64,000 nucleotides of DNA from Saururus chinensis (lineage: Eukaryota; Streptophyta; Magnoliopsida; Piperales; Saururaceae), in NCBI GenBank assembly GCA_035235625.1, contig CP141140.1:11614685-11678684 (forward strand), given 5' to 3'. The position numbers and the translations under genes are program-made. Positions 22,451-34,160 of this stretch are shown piece after piece. The stretch's first letter is position 1; each line of letters begins with the position of its first letter. The notes under the pieces are model-generated. The model searched no databases. It saw only the letters and a list, made by a program, of their open reading frames with translations, and was not told the DNA's origin.

Positions 22451-22589
22451 CTATGACGGATAGCTGCCGCATGAGAAGCATTGCCAGGCGAAGGAGCTGC
22501 CAGTGTCGCTAGATGATGCCTAGCTCACAGTAAGTAGCAAGGGCTGGAGCCGACAAACAAAATGGATGGGATGGAAGGGATGTCGGGTC

Positions 22590-24303
22590 TGTCACAACCC
22601 CAAAATTCAAAACACAAGAAAAATAAATTAATAATAATAAATTACACCTTAAATCAGGGCATGACTCAAAGACTTTAACCCAACTATAAAACCATCTAGG
22701 AACTGTCAAAGTACAAGTAAAATAGCCTCGAAAATTGTCCATGTCTCGTAATTCTTTCAAGTGAGACATACATACATAAAAGATGTAAAGAAATCCTAAA
22801 AAAAGTTTCCCAATACAAACAAAAGAAAATGAGTGAGCAATGCCCAATAAGGAAATTAACCATCATCAACAACAATTGTGAATACCCATGAACACACAGT
22901 AACACTTAACATTCAACCATATATGATGAAATATCAAATCCATATTAAAGTGACGGGCATTGAACTCCGTTCAAAATCAATTAAATCATTTTGAAATGAT
23001 AAAAAACTCAATCAAACCCCATTCAATTGAATAATTCTTTCAACTTAGGTGTCAATATAACCCGTTGTGTTCATTACGAAATTACAACGTTTTGCTGAGT
23101 CCACTATGAAATCTTAGCGAAAAAACTGAGGGAGGGATTTGGGGTCTTGCACCCTAGGTTGGACCCCATCCTTTTAAAACTTTTGGGGTACGAGAACCAT
23201 ATATTCATTAATGTATTGTTTCTATTCAATCATCAATCATCACACACCTTATTTTTAATTCATAAATGGAAAAGTATCAAGTTGTCCGTCATATGATCTA
23301 TTACCCAAATTATTTTATAATCATGTTAGGTAAATTACATATAATCCCTTAACCCTTCCTAATTATGCATGGATATGTCATATAATATCAGAGGATGCAT
23401 AATTTTATATTCACATCAAAGTAAAGGACTAATTTGTTTAATACAAGACATCTATCTCTTTATGTACATACATGCTCATACATACACACATAATAGTAGT
23501 AAACCTCTTAATCTTATATGGACATAAGATACATTATAATTACTAATATCATATCATCAAACACACATTATTAAGAAATAAAAGAAGAAGATGTACTCTA
23601 TTTTCCTTGATTTATAGAATTCATACATAGAGTATAAAATTGTAGTCTTTACAGATAAATTCATAATAAATCACAAACACATCCAAAATTATTAAAATTT
23701 TAATAAGCATTAATAACATAATAATAAGTCAATATAAAAATTTGTACCCTAGAAATCAATCATGTAAGCATTATAAAAATAGTAGACATTAGAGGGGTAA
23801 TATCATCTTTTGATCTACCCTTAGGCTTTTAAAATTGATCAAAAATATTAAAAAAATCATATACTGATGATTGCATCATCATTAAATTTCCATGATTTTT
23901 AGACATTATATAATGATTTATGGATTTTCTAATACTAAGACAAAAAATCATGCCAAATAAATATTTACGAACATACAAAAAAATAAACAAAAAATCCACC
24001 TCATACCAGAATTTAAAACTCTATTATAACAATCATATAGTTATTAATAGTGATAACGAGTATTCATAAAAATCTAGATTCATAAGTCAATTTTCTTTCC
24101 TCGATTTTCAAACTCGTATCCTGCGAAAACCAAAGAACTTTCTAAGCAATGATTTATAGTATAAAATAATTCAAAATGAGAGAGAGATAGAGATCTAGTA
24201 AGAGGGAGAAGTTTAAATCAATGTTGCTTGAATTAGAAGAAAGAATGGAAGAAGTTGAAAAGAGTTTGAAAAGAGAGAAAAAAAGTGAGAGAGGATGGTG
24301 TGA

Positions 24304-24335
<32 letters not shown>

Positions 24336-24622
24336 GGGGAGAGAGAGGCACACACCACAAAGGAGAGGAAGGGACATGAGATAGGGGAGGTTATTTGCCT
24401 ATTTTATTGTATTTTTACAAAAAAATATTTTATAACTAAAAGTGGTTTTAGAGACCAATTAAAATGAATCTGATTGGGCAAGCTTAGGAGTTAGTTTTTG
24501 TGTCAAAGATCAAGTTGTTATGAGGTTGAAAGACTTGTCAATGAATTTAAAAGAAATCAAATGTAACTACTTATTGGCACCAAGAGAGAGGAAATGGTGC
24601 GTCACTTTCCGATTGGTCAGGT
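22590..24622 (-). mobile_element. Long-LTR sequence, minus orientation (probable, ends unclear)
   Basis: Begins TGTCACAACCCCAAAATT on the plus strand, which read on the minus strand is a GGGTTGTGACA LTR end. The composition and pieces resemble plant Ty3/Gypsy long LTRs (GAGTCC/CTGAGTCC block near 23095, GGGGTCTTGCACCC near 23140). The other end and a target duplication were not found, so this may be truncated. No gag-pol domains are visible. A purine (GA)n-(G)n-(GA)n run lies at 24308-24347. Confidence 0.4.
24308..24347 (+). repeat. (GA)n/(G)n purine tract
   Basis: GA dinucleotides, a run of about 15 G, then GA again. A polypurine stretch of about 40 nt. Confidence 0.95.
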
Positions 24623-27600
24623 TGTCAGTCCCCCAAAAATTCGTGTAGGCTCGGAACTATACTATACCTTAATCTTCAAATGGTCATAACACCACTACCT
24701 GAAGTTTGTTTTAGGTGTTCTTGGGTGTGTTCTCTTTGTCTTTGAGTCTAGTTTCTATTCCAATAAGGTTTAGGTTAAAACTCTATGTTTAGTAAGATAT
24801 ATACTATTTTTAAAGAACTAAGGTCAGAAACCCTAAAGTCAACGGGATAGGTCTACTAATGTCTAAAGGTTCAACTAAGTCTCTAGCACAGCAAACAAGC
24901 ACACACAAACTCTAAAATAGGTGGCCAACCCGGTGCTATGGGTTTAGGCGAAGCAGTAGCCCATCTAAAGGAACGAACCAATGGATTGTTTATTTGGGGA
25001 AATATTTTCCTAACCAGTTTTCATGACCATATTACATGATCAATGGCCATGTGGAGGGGAGAAAGATGGGAACGGTTAGATCCCATTCCCAAGTTTCTCT
25101 CTCCCTATCTCTGGGTGATGTGGCAGCCTCCCATTATTGGTTATCTAGCCCAAGTCATGAAAATTGGTTAGGCTATACAAGAATGTTTAATGGGAATATC
25201 AGTTTTAGCGGGTTGAGCATTAAATGTTGCCATGAAAAGTGTGGGGCATTTTTGGTATATAGAATATTACTTGCTGACACAAAAGGCTAATGGAATGTAG
25301 TGTGTAAGGACTCTCATTCTTGAACCGGTTTTCATTTCATTTTAATTATCGGTTGTCGTGTGGTTAACATGTTTTCTAAATAATTCGGTGGTTTTGAAAA
25401 TAAATTTTGTTTCTTATGGTTTTAATCAAAATCAACTTTACAATTATTTGTTTTAAGTAATTTTGGGTCAAACCTGAATTTTTGGGATTTTTCTAATTTT
25501 TCACTAATTTTCCAAAAATTAAGGTTTGGCGAGACCCCATGTGGGCCTACCGGCGAAATTGAGGTTTTTGGACCAAATTAACACAGGAATCAACACAAGC
25601 TTTTATAAAAAATTTCATAATTTTTCCAGGTTTAATTAGTGCTCAAATAGTCAAAATACTAATTTTTAGCCCAAATTTCTATTCATACCCCACTAGTTAA
25701 TTATGTACACCCCAAGCTCTACTATAAATAGAAAGAGCTAAGTCATTTACATTTTGGGAATAGGCTGGGAGATAGTAATTAAGGCCTAGTTCCACAATTA
25801 GGCCCGAATTAGAAGAAAATTAAGGTATGTTTTCTTTAATCAAGCCTAAATCCTAAATTTTCTTCTAATCCATTATTAATCCATCATTTCCCCTCTAATT
25901 TGATTTGATTTCAAGCATCAAAATCACTGATTTGTTTCTTTACTTCAAACCCTACATTTAAAAATTTGTTTTTTATGCTTAACAAACCCTAGATCTAAGA
26001 TTTCATTAAGGTTTTCAATGTTAAATCGATTTTTAATGGAGTTTAACTTAAACTCTATGTCTTTGGAAGGTTTTTAAGAAGGGTGATGGTCAAATCCAAA
26101 CCTAATCAAGTGATAATGTAATGGGTCTTTAAAATCTCAGTCTTCCTATGGTAAAAATCTCGATTTTATGATTTATTTGGAATGGATTTACTTAATTTAG
26201 TGCTTTAATGGTGAGATTAGTAAATGGTAATTTCTTATCCCGATTTCTTAGGGTTTTGTCTTAATATGAGGTAGATTAACTTTCTGGAAGGTATGATGGA
26301 ATTTTAATGACATTTGATTTGTTAGATGGAGATTTTAAGTTTCATCAATGGAGTTTCGGTTTGAAAATTTGAAATGAAGAAGAAGGTCAAATCTACCTTG
26401 TTGGCGTTCGAATGGCCTACCAGGGCGGTCGAACGACAACGCTGCATTTTTGGAAAATTTCCTATTTAGCCGATCGAACGGCCCTGGAGGGCGTTCGAAC
26501 GGCTACACTGCATAAATTAACCACTGTATATATGTTGTTTATTTCGATGTTCCTACTCTGAAATATCATTTTTATGTGTATGTGAAGTGTTTTGAGCCAG
26601 AGTAAGCTACTAGAAGAGCATACTATCGATATTTAGAAGTTGTGGTATATATTTAAAGTTATGTGAAATGGCTTGTAATTGTATATATTTGTTGGAATTG
26701 CTATCTTGAAGATATGAGTGGTTGATTCCCTATGGTTTAAGCATTTTTCAGTAGAATTACAACATGCTAATGGACTGATATGTCATTATAGGATGTGGTT
26801 AAATGATGGGTGAATGTTAGTGTTATGCCTAGACTAAAGTATGAGGTGAATGAGCTTGCATATGTTTAGCATGTGGTTATGTTTTGACTTGAGTTATGAT
26901 TTTAATGGTTCTTCTCCTATGATTTCCGCTGGAATCCATGATTAGATGTTAATGCGCATGTGTAGTGTGATGGTGAGTTAATTACAAAGCATGTTAATAT
27001 ACATCGAGTGAGGTGCTTCTACCATGTATGTACACACACACATATGGGGTTAATGATTATGATGAGGCTTGATATTATGATTATGAATGATGCATGAGGG
27101 GCTGATGAGAGCACTTATCATGAATTAGGATTCATGTATGCCTTGCCCACGTATGTACCATGTTGCATGCATCATGAAAATGAATTTCCAATTGAGGCTT
27201 TATTGAGATTAACCGAGTTTGATCGATTGGATGCAATGTGGTGAAATTGCGTGCCGGATTAATCTGTCGTTGGCTTAATCGAAACTTGATTGGTCCAAAA
27301 GGACATGTTTTGATTTGAGTTCCTTTGTGGAATATGTGCACTCCCCGGGTTGAGTCTAGTTAAATGGAATTATGTGGGGACGAGTTATATACTTGTCTTG
27401 TGGATTGAGATTATTATGATTGTCTTCTGGACCCTGAGAATCCATAGTGGTACGCTTTGTGCACCATAGCTTCCTATGTGGGAACTCAGGCTCTCCCCCA
27501 CCGCAGGAGATGTCCCTGGGCGAACACCCCTGCTCTAGGTTCTCTATGTGAGAATGGGACATCCTTGGCCCGGATCGTCTAGGGCAAGTAGCTTAGGGAC

Positions 27601-28608
27601 TGACAACCCTGACCTTCTTATATTTTTGTGTAGAATTTGGACCATAACGCGCCTTGTGGCCTTGTCTGTGTTCCCGTCTGTGTGACGCTAATTGTGTTTA
27701 CTCTTTTATGGAGGCATTCTTTATTTATGTTGATGTATGTATATGATGTATGCTATGCATGTTTGTGTAACATGTAAGTGGACACGTTTGTCGTGCAGAA
27801 TGGATGAGATATGTTATGAATGCCTGATTTGAAGATTGTGATAGAGACACTATATGCAGGGTTGTATGATCTGAAATGTATGTTAGAGATACATCTCATG
27901 TAGGTTTATACAATGTTGATGCATAATCTGAAATGTATGTTTGAGATACATTTTATGCAGGTTGATATGATGTTGAATCGCACTATGATGCAGGTTATGG
28001 TGATGTGTATGTGTGATTAGAAAATGATACATCTTGTCAAATATTGATCTGAATTATTATATTACTATACCGTCGTGTTTCTAACGATTATAGTTATATT
28101 AAAAACCATTATTGAGTTTATCATACTCACCCCTCTTTCTTGTGCTTTTGCTTTGAGGCTACGTAGCGTGACACGTAGATGGACAGGATCCTCTCTATGA
28201 GGAAAGGTCGGAGAGGACTTGAGAGTAGACGTGGAGATCTCTTATGTGACATGTTTATGTGGTTTTTGCTATGATGTTAGAACTCATGTGGTGTAGTTCT
28301 CGTTTTGGTTTTGTGCTACATTTTACCTTTAGATTATTTGAGACATAGTGTTGGAGCCTAGTGTGGGCTATGGATTAAATAACTATGTGGGTTTGAAATT
28401 GTGGTTTATTTTAGAGTTAAAGCAACTCTCTTATTTTTCCCTATTTACTCTTGCTCAAAGTGGTGCGTTTACTCCGTAAATTTTTGATCGCCCGTGATTA
28501 GGGCATAAGTCTTCCGCTAATCATTTTTCAATCTCCTTGTCATCCCCGTGCACTTGACCGGCCCCTGGACCGGGTTCGGCTCGGGTCAAGCAGTGTCGAG
28601 GCGTGACA
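24623..28608 (+). mobile_element. Long solo-LTR-like element, plus orientation
   Basis: Starts TGTCAGTCCCCCAAAAATT and ends TCGAGGCGTGACA, which are imperfect inverted TG..CA ends. A TATAAATA at 25733-25740 is followed by a leader-like region. The 3' part near 28140-28200 has the GCTTTGAGGCTACG..GTGACACGTAG layout I associate with long Gypsy LTRs. No primer-binding site or polyprotein follows, so a solo LTR is the simplest reading. The flanks CAGGT and CAGTG are not a clean duplication. Confidence 0.5.
25733..25740 (+). promoter_or_regulatory. Candidate LTR TATA box
   Basis: TATAAATA within the plus-orientation long LTR. Confidence 0.4.
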
Positions 28609-28706
28609 CAGTGAGCCTGGTAAATTTTGATACGTGTCTCATTTACATTGGTAGCAACATAGCGAGCATCTCTAAGCGAGCATTTGTAGCATTTCTAATA
28701 TACAAA

Positions 28707-28777
28707 TTGGAGGGAGCTCGTGAAGTACGTTGTGCATGATGAGCAACTCTTCTCCTTTGTCGATGATGAATTGTTCA
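28707..28777 (+). pseudogene. hAT transposase middle fragment
   Basis: Reads WRELVKYVVHDEQLFSFVDDE in frame, matching the conserved hAT stretch before the catalytic core (LA..I..HE.PFSFVE). Bounded by the MULE target duplication on the left and the solo LTR on the right. Confidence 0.65.
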
Positions 28778-29543
28778 TGTAACACCTGAGAATTTTCTAA
28801 ACTCCTTATACTTAGCCACACAAAAATAAGTTAGTTTGACCTTTAGGTCTTTAGTATAATAACTTCCTCTATACATGTAGTTTAAATATAAAATTTTATT
28901 ATTAAATAGTAGACATAAAGAGCTTCATTGATCTTCCATGAGTGCATAAATCGAAGCTCATACGAGGAAGTTATCATAGATAAAATATCAAGGAAGTTAT
29001 CATACATGTGGAAAGTAGTGAATTTGACTTGTGGTCATTCTGAGTATAATAACTTATTTTGCGGGTTTAATTTCAGTGTAAAACTTTAAAGATAGAAAGT
29101 AGACAAATATAGCTTCAAAACTCATCTAAGAATGCATAAATGGGAGTTTGGATGAAGGAGTTATAATTATCTAAAATTATACATGAGGTGTCATAACTTG
29201 CAGATGCTTGATGATCTAACCCTTGGTCATTCTTAAGGTTATAATTTTTCTTATAATATAAATTTTGATATGAAGTTGAGTTTAGAAAGTAGACAAAAAT
29301 ATTTTCGTAACGTTTAAAACGCATTAATCATAGTTCATATGAGGAAGTTACGGTCATCCGAAGTTAGGACTTCGTGCAGTTAGAAGTTACTATCGACGAG
29401 CTCATCAACATGTTGATGACCTTACCGATGGTTCGGGCAGTTTTGCGGTTTTGGCTCAAAACTACCCATAATGACGATTTTAAACGAGAATGCTATCCTT
29501 TTTTCCTTATAAGTGACTTTTAATGCATCTAGACTCCAATTCT

Positions 29544-29552
29544 TATATAAAA
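29544..29552 (+). promoter_or_regulatory. Candidate LTR TATA box
   Basis: TATATAAAA inside the solo LTR, in the same relative position as an ATAAATAG in the related reverse copy (near 37616). Confidence 0.4.
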
Positions 29553-30159
29553 ACATCTACAAATGAAGAAGGTAAAGATAAAGGCTCTCCAAATTAAGAG
29601 AAATAAAGGGATGGATTATACTTATGTGGGAATTGGTTAGCATTGCACGCGAGGGAGATTTTAACATCGTGAAATAGGCCGGATTGTTAAACCTTGTATT
29701 GTGATTTAACATGGAATATGCATGTATAATTTGAATTATAAAACTATTAGATATGAAATCATGAAAATAAGATTCTTTGTGAATTCTTGTCATGGTAATG
29801 TTGTGGAATCATGATTTTATATCGGAATACAAACCTTTATTATATAACTTGGTTTTGAAGTGATTGTATAAGATATGTTATGACTACTTGCATGACATGA
29901 AAGCATGTAAAAGATAATTCATGAGATTTTGTCATAATTATGTTATGATATTATATATTTTTTCTCGTGTTTAATAATCAATTGATAATAAGAATAATTA
30001 TTTGTCATTGTGAGAAGGTTATGTGTGGGAAGGATTATGATTTGTCATGATATGGAGTAATTTTGGGTATTTGGGATAGTTTCTATTATTTCTTCCTGAC
30101 CATCGGCACGTCAATGATGTCGCCGATGTAACAAAGGAGATGACAATATTGCTATCGAT

Positions 30160-30550
30160 GTGCATTAACGCGTCGGTGTATTACCGGTGGGTCACTAACA
30201 GTGAGGTTGACGCGTCAATGAGGCGTCGATGAAGACGATTGTCCTTGCCATCCCACCATCGGCAAGGGGTTTGGCGCTCGATGAGTAGCTGATTATTATC
30301 GGTGACTTGGCCAACATGTCAATGAGTCCATTGTCAGCAAGTTGATTTTAGGTGATGAGCATCGACACATTGGTGTGGAACTGATAGGTCACCGACAGTG
30401 AGGTCGACTCATCGGTGAGGCATCGATGAGGTTGGTTGTCCTTGCCATCCCACTATCGACGAAGGGTTCGACGCGTCAATGAGTTACCGATGGTCATCGG
30501 TGACTTAGTTGACATGTCGATGAGTCCACTGACAATAAGTCGGTTTTGAG
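30160..30550 (+). repeat. Tandem duplication of about 197 bp inside the solo LTR
   Basis: The blocks GTCACTAACAGTGAGG / GTCACCGACAGTGAGG start at 30191 and 30388. Both are followed by a TTGTCCTTGCCATCCCAC block and by GTGACTTGGCCAACATGTC / GTGACTTAGTTGACATGTC. Confidence 0.8.
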
Positions 30551-31723
30551 TATTTTTAGCATGGATGGCTATGAAAGACTATTATTAGGAGAAGTAATAA
30601 CATGTGTATTTGATGCATAAAATTACAATTATATATGATTTTGTGATGAATTATGATTGGGTGCATGTACATTTGTGTGTGAATATCCTTGTAATGGATC
30701 ACACCCCAAGACTGATGTCTTTCGACAATTGAGGTCGGAGAAACCCTCAGCCTTAGCTCATGACATGAGTTTCTAGCCATGTAGACATAAGGGTGTTCGT
30801 ATGAAAAAAGACCAAAGTTTTCTAGTTCTCTAAAATGATAGTTATGTAAAATGGCTTCCCTGACCTGGGAGTCGAATGGGCCAAAGTATTAAAAGATATC
30901 TGGTCCCATGCAATGCAGTACATGAGGCTTCGATGATTATGGAAGTCAGAATTTCAACCACTTGGATCTATGAGCTCCTATGGGCCTTAGCTTCATAGCG
31001 TAAATGGGGCGGGAATAATTCAAAATACATAAAGTCCAAATCTAGGTAGTTCATAGTCTAGTGAAACAAGGCTAAACTCCTAGACGTGTCTATCGTGCTA
31101 TAGAGAATCTTTGACTTGCACTTACAAAGTTGTAGACTTCTAAGTGAGAGTCACGTTATGTTTATGAAATCATAAGAAATGCATTTGTGAATGTTTTGCT
31201 TATTCTACTTGTGTTGTGGTGATGGTGATGTTTTCTATTGAATAGGATAGTTGATGATTTTGTAATGACGTGGTATAATTATGTGCATGGTTATTACGTA
31301 GTATTCGTTTAGCTATCCCATTGGATATATTTGTATACTTGACATCCGTATGATGCAAGTTCCTTGCAAAGTTAAAGTAACTTTAGGACTTCGAAGTACG
31401 ACAAGAACAATGTTGTTATGCCACTTGGCATCTTTAATGCCCTCTTACTCTAAGGTATATGACTTTAGGCACATGAGTATCAATTTATTTGTATTTATGC
31501 ATATTAAGTTATTCAAACATGTACTCGGGGAATATCCTTTGTAATTTAAGGCATGATTTGACTTGGATTAATATTGTACTCTAATTTAGTACACATATGT
31601 TCAAAAAAATAGTTTTCTCATACCCCAAGTTATATTGTCAAATGATTGACAAAAAAATTTGAAAATTTTGTTTCCGCTGCCTTTTTTTTATAAAAATAGG
31701 TTTGAAAATCTCAGGGTGTGTCA

Positions 31724-33200
31724 GTCCAAGATGTATGTGAGTCAAACTCTTAACCCTGGCCTTCCATAAAATATTGTGCAACACTTTGAAGAAAGATATT
31801 TTCAAGCTACACAAGGAGTATAAAGTACAACTTATGAACACCCTACATACAATTTCAAGTAAGATTTCTTTAACTTCTGATATTTAGACTAGTAGCCAAG
31901 ATATAAGATATGCATGTATTACAACTCATTTTATTGATGAAACAGGGAGATTAAATAAGAAAATAATATATTTTAACATAACAAAATATCCATATTTTGC
32001 CTCAATTATTGAAAAATCATGGATTTCTGTTTTAAATGAAGATATAATTAAATATAAATTTATGTCTATTACCTTAGATAATGCCTCTAATAATAATTTA
32101 CGAGTATAACTTTTAGAAAATCATTGTGATAACATTGGTATATTGGAGTCTTTTACATTTCATATTAGATAATTTATGTATTTGTTCAATATAGTTTAAA
32201 TGTAGTTAAACCTCATACTCCATTTATTAAAATTATTTTGTTACATATCACTTATTCACTCTATGTAATACAATAAATTAGAGGCTTGTGTAAATTGTGT
32301 GGTAAGAAATATAGAAAATTTCAACTAGATGTTCATCACATGTGGAATAACACATAATTAATGTTGAAATCTTGTAAATGATTAAGTTTGATCATAAGTA
32401 AAGGTACAAAAAAGTTACCTAATTTATAACTTATTGAAGGTCCTTTTGTCATTTCTATTTATTTGATGCATTTTCTATCTAATATCCTAGTTCTGGTTCA
32501 ATTTTAAACCACTTGTATGACATAACTTATGCATTTAAAAGTTATAGAGATAATGAAACTTGTGCACATCTCGTAGTGGAAATGAAAATAAAATTCAATA
32601 AATATTGGTATTTTATTCCTTTAATTTATTGTTTATGGTTTGTAACAGATCTTAGGGTTATATTAGAAGTTGTACAAATTTTAATAGATGGTATACATGG
32701 CAACGTGAGTCCTTATGCTAATGAAAATGCTATTATTCTATATAAAATTGTAAAAACTATTTTGCGATCTTTATATTATATATATGAAATAACCTATGGG
32801 TCAAGACAAGATTAATCAACTTCATCTTCTATTACTACATCATCTTCCACGTAAAACTAAGTATTGGATGTTACTTCAAAAAAATAAACAAAAGCATAGT
32901 TCTAATATTAATGGATTATTATCTAACTATCTACAAAATGATTTTGCATATTTTATTATCAAGGAAGAATTTAATAATTTGGATGTTTTAACTTGGCGAC
33001 AAACACATGGAAAGAACCATCATGTGTTGTTTGCCTTAGCTCGTGATTTACTACTACCCCCCCCCCCCCCCCCCCCAACGTCCACAGTTGCATCGAAATT
33101 TGCTTCTAGTGCAAAAGGTAGGGTGTTAGATGATAGGCATGCATTTGCTTGAAGGATTTGTTGGATGTAAAAGAAATGACACAAGCTCCCAATTTTAAAG
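31724..33200 (+). pseudogene. hAT transposase core and C-terminal dimerisation region
   Basis: Readable pieces in shifting frames: ILCNTLKKDIFKLHKEYK, ISLTSDI, ITTHFIDETGRLNKKII, FMSITLDNASNN (hAT core, the DNAS motif), MKIKFNKYWYFIPLIYCLWF, then LFALARDLL..STVASKFASSAKGRVLDD, the hallmark C-terminal dimerisation motif. Many stops and frameshifts make it non-functional. A run of 20 C lies in the middle of the last motif. Confidence 0.85.
33057..33076 (+). repeat. Poly-C tract (20 nt)
   Basis: Uninterrupted C run within the hAT dimerisation region, encoding a proline run in one frame. Confidence 0.95.
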
Positions 33201-33326
33201 AATAAATGGAAGAAGACTTTACAATCAATTAGTTAATAATTTTTTTATAATTTTATTTTTGAGGTTTTAAATTATAATTACAAATAATAGATAGGAGAGT
33301 GGACACTAACCTAGTTAGGATATACT

Positions 33327-33927
33327 TAGGGGTGTTAACGAGCTGAGTATCGTCAAGCTTTAGAGTGCTCAAGCTTGAGCTTGAAACATCAATTTCGAGT
33401 TCGAGTCAAACTCGAATCGAGTTCGAGCGAGTCAAGTAACTATTCCTTGTGATTATTGCTTAGTTTTATAATTAGTGACCCGTATGTATTTAGAGAAAAA
33501 TCACTAAAACAAACATGGTTAGCAAGTGGTCCAACATGTTAGATTAGAAAATAAAATGAACTAGTATTTACTGGTTTTGATTTTCTAATTTAGACAATTA
33601 ATACATGACGGAGGGAGTAAGTTTTATAAGAAATGGTTATGGATCTCATTAGACATATTATATAATTCATCTAACAAAAAACATCATGTAATTGTACATA
33701 AAAAAGTAGAAATGATATATTTTATGGAGAGAGTTAAAACTTGGGAGACATGAAATTTATACATAATGTGTAATATATGTGTATATATTTAAAAAAATAA
33801 TGTACTTAATGTGAGTTTAAGTTTTTATTCTATACTTGAGCTTGACTTGACCAACTTCGAATTCGAGGTCCAACAAGAATCGAGCCAATTTAAACTTGAG
33901 CCAAGTCGAGCTTATTTTAACACCCTA
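33327..33927. mobile_element. hAT-type MITE (601 bp)
   Basis: Ends TAGGGGTGTTAAC and (reverse strand) TAGGGTGTTAAA are inverted partners. The flanking 8-mers GATATACT (33319-33326) and TATATACT (33928-33935) match at 7 of 8, the hAT target-duplication length. Subterminal regions are rich in GAGCTTGAG/CTCGA motifs (AGCTTGAGCTTG, TTCGAGTCAAACTCGAA). No coding capacity. Confidence 0.75.
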
Positions 33928-34160
33928 TATATACTCATTTTATAGTGATGCAATACTAACATCTATTTTGTAAGTTTTTAAATTTTTAGCAATTTTTTTT
34001 AAAAAAGTTATACTATTTTTTAAGTTTTTTTTTGGAAAATATAGGGGAGGAGCGAGCCTTGCGGGCCAGCCCACAACCCCTCTTAAGGGGCCATGGGCTT
34101 GGCCGGGCTCCCCCTTTCCTCTATCGGGCCAGTCCAGCCGTTGCCACTCCTGATAGGAGG

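Larger units (their letters stand above)
21008..28697. mobile_element. MULE inserted in the hAT, with a captured PPR fragment (Pack-MULE type)
   Basis: The 9-bp sequence ATATACAAA stands immediately outside both ends (20999-21007 and 28698-28706) and is exact. Inverted ends of about 85 bp begin GAGAAATGCTA on the left and AGAAATGCTAC on the right (reverse strand) and share CTACCAATG.AAATGAG and the ACACGT/CATGTGT region. Removing it rejoins hAT coding sequence, FNFNQYT to TNWRELVKYVV. The element itself amounts to about 1.7 kb (21008-22589 plus 28609-28697). The remainder is long-LTR sequence inserted later. It carries a PPR fragment on the minus strand and a GC-richer stretch at 21215-21540. 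Confidence 0.75.
28778..31723 (+). mobile_element. Solo LTR (2,946 bp) inserted in the hAT transposase
   Basis: Ends TGTAACACCTGAG and CTCAGGGTGTGTCA are inverted partners. The flanking 5-mers GTTCA (28773-28777) and GTCCA (31724-31728) match at 4 of 5. Removing the element and one flank restores ELFKMYVSQTLNPG, the expected hAT sequence. A TATATAAAA lies at 29544-29552. Holds a 197-bp tandem duplication. No internal retrotransposon domains. Confidence 0.75.
20290..34152 (+). mobile_element. hAT transposon remnant split by nested insertions
   Basis: hAT transposase pieces lie in order on the plus strand: BED finger (20592-21007), a short middle piece (28707-28777) and the core plus C-terminal dimerisation region (31724-33200). 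They are separated by a MULE (21008-28697) and a solo LTR (28778-31723). A MITE (33327-33927) interrupts the 3' region. The right end is probably GTTGCCACTCCTG at 34152, which on the other strand reads CAGGAGTGGCAAC, a classic hAT-type end. The matching left end was not found, so 20290 is only the promoter position. In-frame stops show that it is dead. Confidence 0.7.

Noticed and set aside
22590-28608. A single 6-kb LTR retrotransposon
   Set aside because: No gag-pol domains, no primer-binding site, no matching LTR pair and no flanking duplication. A second LTR-type start at 24623 fits two LTR sequences better.
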